Source: Spirochaetes bacterium RBG_16_49_21
GTDB lineage: Bacteria > Spirochaetota > UBA4802 > UBA5550
Assembly: GCA_001829495.1 (NCBI GenBank)
Contig: MIBJ01000017.1
Span: 111,029 to 175,028 of the forward strand
Direction: 5' to 3'
DNA length: 64,000 bases
Shown here: piece after piece, positions 60,509 through 64,000 of the stretch
How the letters are laid out: each line of letters begins with the position of its first letter
Numbering within the stretch: the first letter of the stretch is position 1
Made by a program: the position numbers and the translations under genes
The notes under the pieces: generated by a model
Databases searched by the model: none
Seen by the model: only the letters and a program-made list of their open reading frames with translations
Told to the model about the DNA's origin: nothing

Positions 60509-62152
60509 TCATTCCATCAAGTTAAAGATATAATATCCGTAACCGTTGGGCGTGAGAAGATACGGCAGCTCGCCGATCGCCGGGAAAATGGTGGCGCCTA
60601 TAATTTCAATCGGCGTATAGCCGCGTAACGACTGCAGGTTTATCTCCACCGGTTGGGACGAAGCGGACAGATTGAATACGCAGAGCAGTTTGACGTCTTC
60701 ATGCTCGATCAGATACACCAGTATCTTTTTATTGTCCGGATAAATAAAGTTAAGGGAGCCTCTGCCGAACGCGGGAAAGGTTTTTCGTATAAAAAGAAAA
60801 TGCTTGAGCCAATTCAGCAGCGAGCTCTTGTTATTTTTGTCCTCTTCGACGTTGATCGAGTTGAAGTTGTACACCGGATCGGTTATCACGGGCGCGTACA
60901 GCCGGGAGGGCTGGGCCTCGGAAAAACCGGCGTTCTTATTGTCGTTCCAATGCATGGGAGTGCGGACGCCGTTTCTGTCCCCCAGAAAGATGTTGTCCCC
61001 CATGCCTATCTCGTCGCCGTAATATATGACCGGGGTCCCCGGCAGCGTAAACAGGATCGCGTTGAGCAACTCTATTTTTTTCCGATCATTGCCGAGGAGG
61101 GGAGCGAGACGCCTTCTGATGCCTTTATTCAGCCGCATCTGTTTGTCTTCCGCGTAGACGTGAAACATATAGTCGCGCTCCTCGTCCGTGACCAGTTCCA
61201 GCGTCATCTCATCGTGGTTGCGGAGAAACATGGCCCACTGACACGATTCCGGAATTTTCGGCAGCCGCTTCATGATATCAACGATGGGACCATGGTGCTC
61301 CTGTCTCAGCGCCATGAAAAGCCGCGGCATCAGGGGAAAGTTGAAGGCCATGTGGAACTCATCGCCCTCCCCGAAATACCGGACGAGGTCCTCCGGCCAC
61401 TGGTTCGCCTCCGCGAGGAGCAGCGCGCCGGGATACTCCCGGTCGATGATGCTCCGTATCTCCTTTATGAACGCGTGCGTCTCCGGCAGGTTTTCGCATG
61501 ACGTGCCCTCCCCCTCGTACAGATAAGGAACGGCGTCCACGCGGAATCCGTCAAGGCCCATGTCCAGCCAATACCTGATCACCCGGATCATTTCCTCGCG
61601 TACTTTAGGATTTTCATAATTCAGATCGGGCTGGTGATAAAAAAACCGATGCCAGTAGTACAATCCGTTCTCCTTGCAGTACGTCCAGTTCGAGGTTTCC
61701 AGATCGGAAAATATGATCCGCGCATCTTTGTATTTCTCCGGAGTATCGGACCATACATAAAAATCGAAGTAGGCCGAACCGGGGCCTTTTTTCGCCTCCC
61801 GGAACCACCGGTGCTGATCCGAGGTATGATTGAGCACCAGCTCGCCGATTACCTTCAATCCCCGGCCGTGGGCTTGATACAGCAAGCTTCGGAAGTCTTC
61901 GATAGTACCGTATTCGGGACTTACGCCGTAATAATCGGTTATATCATATCCGTCATCCTTCCCCGGTGAGGGATAGATGGGCATCAGCCAGATGCAGTCA
62001 ACGCCGAGATCCACAAGGTAGTCGAGCCGCGAAATCAATCCCCAAAAATCACCCCTGCCGTCTTTATTGCCGTCCTGGAAGCCGCGCACGTACAGCTCAT
62101 AGATGACGGCGTTTTTATACCACGGAGTTTCTTGTTTGCTTTTTTCTTCCAT
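60509..62152 (-). CDS. treS: Trehalose synthase (maltose alpha-D-glucosyltransferase)
   Basis: A 547-residue GH13 enzyme. The N-terminal WYKNAVIYELYVRGFQDGNK is typical of TreS. The catalytic triad is Asp206 (GFRVDAVPYLYEGEG), Glu248 (LLAEANQWPED), and Asp314 (FLRNHDEMTLELVTDEERDY). It interconverts maltose and trehalose by intramolecular rearrangement. There is no maltokinase fusion, as the protein ends after the beta-sandwich domain. It follows otsB by 11 bases, so trehalose handling is one operon and serves osmotic protection or carbon storage. Confidence 0.93.
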   Translation of the reverse strand: MEEKSKQETPWYKNAVIYELYVRGFQDGNKDGRGDFWGLISRLDYLVDLGVDCIWLMPIYPSPGKDDGYDITDYYGVSPEYGTIEDFRSLLYQAHGRGLKVIGELVLNHTSDQHRWFREAKKGPGSAYFDFYVWSDTPEKYKDARIIFSDLETSNWTYCKENGLYYWHRFFYHQPDLNYENPKVREEMIRVIRYWLDMGLDGFRVDAVPYLYEGEGTSCENLPETHAFIKEIRSIIDREYPGALLLAEANQWPEDLVRYFGEGDEFHMAFNFPLMPRLFMALRQEHHGPIVDIMKRLPKIPESCQWAMFLRNHDEMTLELVTDEERDYMFHVYAEDKQMRLNKGIRRRLAPLLGNDRKKIELLNAILFTLPGTPVIYYGDEIGMGDNIFLGDRNGVRTPMHWNDNKNAGFSEAQPSRLYAPVITDPVYNFNSINVEEDKNNKSSLLNWLKHFLFIRKTFPAFGRGSLNFIYPDNKKILVYLIEHEDVKLLCVFNLSASSQPVEINLQSLRGYTPIEIIGATIFPAIGELPYLLTPNGYGYYIFNLME

Positions 62153-62163
62153 ACGCTGCCGCG

Positions 62164-62958
62164 CTATGTCTCGACCAATTTTTTCAACAGGCTCCTCGCC
62201 GAAGCCACGTCAGCGACATGGTACCGGGCTTTGGAAGATCCTCTTCCGACCTTTATGGAATAGCCGCGTTCGGGGATCGCGGCGAAGAGATCCTCATCGG
62301 TCGCATCGTCGCCCATACCGAGTATGAAATCGTAGTCCTTTAAAGACAGAAGATACGATGTGATTTTAGCTTTGCTGACCTCAAGGCTTTTTATTTCCAG
62401 CACTCTGTTCCCCTCAAGGATACCGAGATTGCGGTTGGCGACCATATTGAGCAGGTTCCCTTTCAGCTCCATCGCGCGCATCGACGCGAGCTCGACGTCC
62501 GAGCGGCGATAATCCCAGGCAAGCGAGAAATCCTTTTCCTCGATGAACGCCCCCGGCGTGCGGTCGCAATACAGCTCGAGAAGCGGTCTGATTTCATCCT
62601 TCCACCGCGTATCGGGCGTTGCCGAGGGCTTCCACCCGCCGGCGCCGCTTTTTAACCAGGCGCCGTGCTCCGCTATCAATATGAGCGGCAGTTCACCGAA
62701 ATGCCGCTCGAGGAATTCGCGCCTTCTCCCGCTTATTATCACCACATCGCTCTCCTCTTTTTCAGCAAGAGACGCCAGCATTTTAAAAAGATCATTGTCG
62801 GGAACGGCTTTTTCCGGCCGCTCGTCAAATTGCACCAGCGTCCCGTCGTAATCCAGGAGTAACAGACGCGCTGCGCCTGACTGGTAGCCGTTTACGATCA
62901 GGGCCATCTCATTCTTATTGATCATTTTTTGAGCCGGCGTTTCATTGATTTTCGGCAT
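62164..62958 (-). CDS. otsB: Trehalose-6-phosphate phosphatase
   Basis: A 264-residue HAD-superfamily phosphatase. Motif I is LLLLDYDGTLV (nucleophile Asp36 and Asp38), motif II VIISGRRREF, and motif IV GMGDDATDEDLF. The trehalose-phosphatase EHGAWLK and FSLAWDYRR segments are present. It dephosphorylates trehalose-6-phosphate. No otsA synthase gene is in the window, so the substrate must come from a gene elsewhere. The start at 62958 has no clear ribosome site, and Met12 (62925) is an alternative. Confidence 0.92.
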   Translation of the reverse strand: MPKINETPAQKMINKNEMALIVNGYQSGAARLLLLDYDGTLVQFDERPEKAVPDNDLFKMLASLAEKEESDVVIISGRRREFLERHFGELPLILIAEHGAWLKSGAGGWKPSATPDTRWKDEIRPLLELYCDRTPGAFIEEKDFSLAWDYRRSDVELASMRAMELKGNLLNMVANRNLGILEGNRVLEIKSLEVSKAKITSYLLSLKDYDFILGMGDDATDEDLFAAIPERGYSIKVGRGSSKARYHVADVASARSLLKKLVET

Positions 62959-63254
62959 GGACAGCTTTAAAAATTAACTCGATATTGTCCGCATACACAT
63001 AACAAGAATACTATCGGATGAAAGAACAAGTCAAGTAGCAGTTGGCACCACGGGGTAGGTATTTTATAAATTAATGTCATTTTCCAAGAAAAGCTCTCAA
63101 AAAATATAAGAAAAAAATCTTTAACATAGCTTATTTTAAGGGAACATCTAAGCGCTGCTTTTTTCATCTTAGAAATAAAAAGAGGTTCTTGCTTGACAAC
63201 AGATACCCTGCGTGATCCCCGATGCGCGGTTATTTCTTCGGAGGAGGCTTATTT
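62959..63254. other. AT-rich divergent intergenic region, no gene seen
   Basis: It lies between otsB (minus) and the SHOCT gene (plus). No reading frame, hairpin with T-run or clear promoter pair was found. TTGACA occurs at 63194, but no -10 hexamer is at the right spacing. Confidence 0.5.
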
Positions 63255-63419
63255 ATGGGGATCATAACATTAATCATTCTCGGACTGGTTGTGTTCTTTG
63301 GGGTGAAATATCTGAAAAACAGAGAGACGGGAGAAACCCCGCTTGACATCCTGAAGGCGCGCTGCGCAAAGGGCGAGATATCCAGAGAAAGCTTCGACAG
63401 CATGAAAAAAGAGCTTTGA
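63255..63419 (+). CDS. Small membrane protein with SHOCT domain
   Basis: ATG 63255, with GGAGGAGG upstream, gives 54 residues (the track's 63222 start has no ribosome site). One membrane helix (IITLIILGLVVFFGVKYL) is followed by a C-terminal SHOCT motif: PLDILKARCAKGEISRESFD and then SMKKEL. SHOCT segments are short oligomerisation modules found at the C termini of small membrane proteins. The gene precedes the copper-type ATPase, and SHOCT proteins often accompany metal-efflux genes, but no function is established. Confidence 0.83.
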   Translation: MGIITLIILGLVVFFGVKYLKNRETGETPLDILKARCAKGEISRESFDSMKKEL

Positions 63420-63500
63420 TTCTTCAAAAACTTGAATTTAAGCTTCTTAAAGGTTACCTTTGTAATAATCATAGCGCAGCGAAGCTGCAAACAAATGCGA

Positions 63501-63586
63501 TTAGCCGCTGATTTTCGCGGATGTACGCAGATAATGATAAGTAAAAATCATGAAATCTGCGCAAATCCGCGTGCGTCCATGGCTAA
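63501..63586. repeat. Imperfect palindromic intergenic repeat
   Basis: TTAGCCGCTGATTTTCGCGG at the left end is an imperfect inverted copy of AAATCCGCGTGCGTCCATGG, followed by CTAA, at the right. ACGCAGAT and ATCTGCGC arms lie inside. It matches a pattern I recall as common in intergenic DNA of many bacterial genomes. It sits in the 247-base gap between the SHOCT and P-ATPase genes. The rest of that gap shows nothing else. Confidence 0.7.
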
Positions 63587-63666
63587 AAATTTGAAATTCT
63601 ATGAAACTTTAATTGTATAGTTTCTTAGAAGTTGCAAAAATTTTATAATATGAAAGGAACAAAACC

Positions 63667-64000
63667 ATGAACGAAAGCCGCGCGGATTTGAAAATGACCG
63701 AGAAAGATCCGGTGTGCGGAATGGATGTGTCAGTCGATTCCCAACACCGATACAAACACGACGGAAAGCACTATTATTTCTGCTGCGAGCATTGCCTGCG
63801 TAAATTCAGGGAAAATCCGCAGCAGTATTTAACCAAAGGAGCCGCTCAACAAGGTGTAAGGATTGAAGGGGGGATGACTAAGAATGCGGTGTACACCTGC
63901 CCCATGCATCCGGAAATCAGACAGCCCTCGGCCGGCGATTGCCCGAAGTGTGGCATGGCGTTGGAGCCGTCCGGCGTTCCCTTTTTTGCAGCTAAAACCG
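63667..64000 (+). CDS. Copper/heavy-metal P-type ATPase, N-terminal part (runs off window)
   Basis: This frame is absent from the ORF track because it has no stop in the window. ATG 63667 follows AGGA by eight bases. The 111 visible residues hold a YHS metal-binding domain (DPVCGMDVSVDSQHRYKHDG, then YYFCCEHCLRKFRENPQQY). A heavy-metal-binding motif follows (YTCPMHPEIRQPSAGDCPKC and GMALEP). This order is typical of the N terminus of CopA/CopB-type copper or silver ATPases. A CusB-like efflux adaptor could begin similarly but usually lacks the YHS domain. Confidence 0.85.
   Translation, partial: MNESRADLKMTEKDPVCGMDVSVDSQHRYKHDGKHYYFCCEHCLRKFRENPQQYLTKGAAQQGVRIEGGMTKNAVYTCPMHPEIRQPSAGDCPKCGMALEPSGVPFFAAKT

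Noticed and set aside
63042-63060. TTGGCACC followed by GGGGTAGG, resembling a sigma-54 -24 element
   Set aside because: The -12 TTGC element is missing at the required spacing and the distance to either gene is unhelpful.
1-64000. tRNA, rRNA, riboswitch, integrase or transposase genes
   Set aside because: No cloverleaf with a recognisable T-loop, no ribosomal RNA segment and no mobile-element protein was noticed. A covariance-model search was not possible, so small RNAs could have been missed.

Overview
The window is a gene-dense bacterial chromosome segment with about 55 supported protein-coding genes. No tRNA, rRNA, CRISPR array, integrase or transposase was recognised. The organism looks like a didermal, metabolically versatile bacterium: it has a 13-gene NADH dehydrogenase operon with fused nuoCD, a proton-translocating transhydrogenase, MscS, a methyl-accepting chemotaxis protein and multidomain class III nucleotide cyclases. 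The cyclase architectures and the six-helix chemoreceptor recall spirochaetes. The rest would fit Desulfobacterota-like lineages equally well, so I do not assign a phylum.

Layout. 1-13.7 kb holds signalling and miscellaneous genes, mostly on the minus strand: DUF58/MoxR, a membrane-fused alpha/beta hydrolase beside a D-aminoacylase remnant, a cold-shock protein, a membrane class III cyclase, a thiolase controlled by a TetR regulator, a GAF-PAS cyclase paired with a HEAT-repeat membrane protein, and MscS. 13.7-24.5 kb holds an NhaD-type antiporter with a UspA protein, a phosphoketolase-acetate kinase operon, two hydrolases, a GH5 glycosidase resembling fungal steryl/ceramide glucosidases, and a GT2 glycosyltransferase. 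24.7-33.4 kb is a pentose-phosphate operon (aldehyde dehydrogenase, tkt, gnd, zwf, pgl, rpe, tal) behind a good sigma-70 promoter. 33.5-38.4 kb continues on the same strand with two flavoprotein reductases and a pterin/folate block (phhB, PTR1-like SDR, folB, folK, folE). 38.3-53.2 kb is nuoA-N on the minus strand, divergent from pntA1-A2-B (53.4-56.4 kb). 56.5-64 kb holds a thioesterase with a zinc-ribbon protein, a chemoreceptor, an unknown 128-residue protein, treS-otsB, a SHOCT protein and the start of a copper-type P-ATPase.

How the parts fit. Glucose-6-phosphate can run through Zwf-Pgl-Gnd to pentose phosphates. These are recycled by Tkt/Tal/Rpe or cleaved by phosphoketolase to acetyl phosphate, which AckA uses to make ATP and acetate. 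The resulting NAD(P)H can be exchanged by PntAB and oxidised by complex I. Trehalose synthase and OtsB add an osmolyte branch that matches the MscS, antiporter and stress proteins.

Intergenic spaces are rich in short palindromic repeats. One family has TGACCTCA ends that supply the stop codon of the upstream gene in two places. A perfect 58-bp palindrome lies in the nuo/pnt divergent region. The most interesting protein-level oddities are a thioredoxin-reductase-like flavoprotein that has lost its NADPH motifs, a cyclase with both purine-specifying residues replaced, an epimerase with a changed metal ligand, the fungal-like GH5 enzyme, a cyclase-HEAT gene pair, and a probable frameshift at the start of the antiporter gene.
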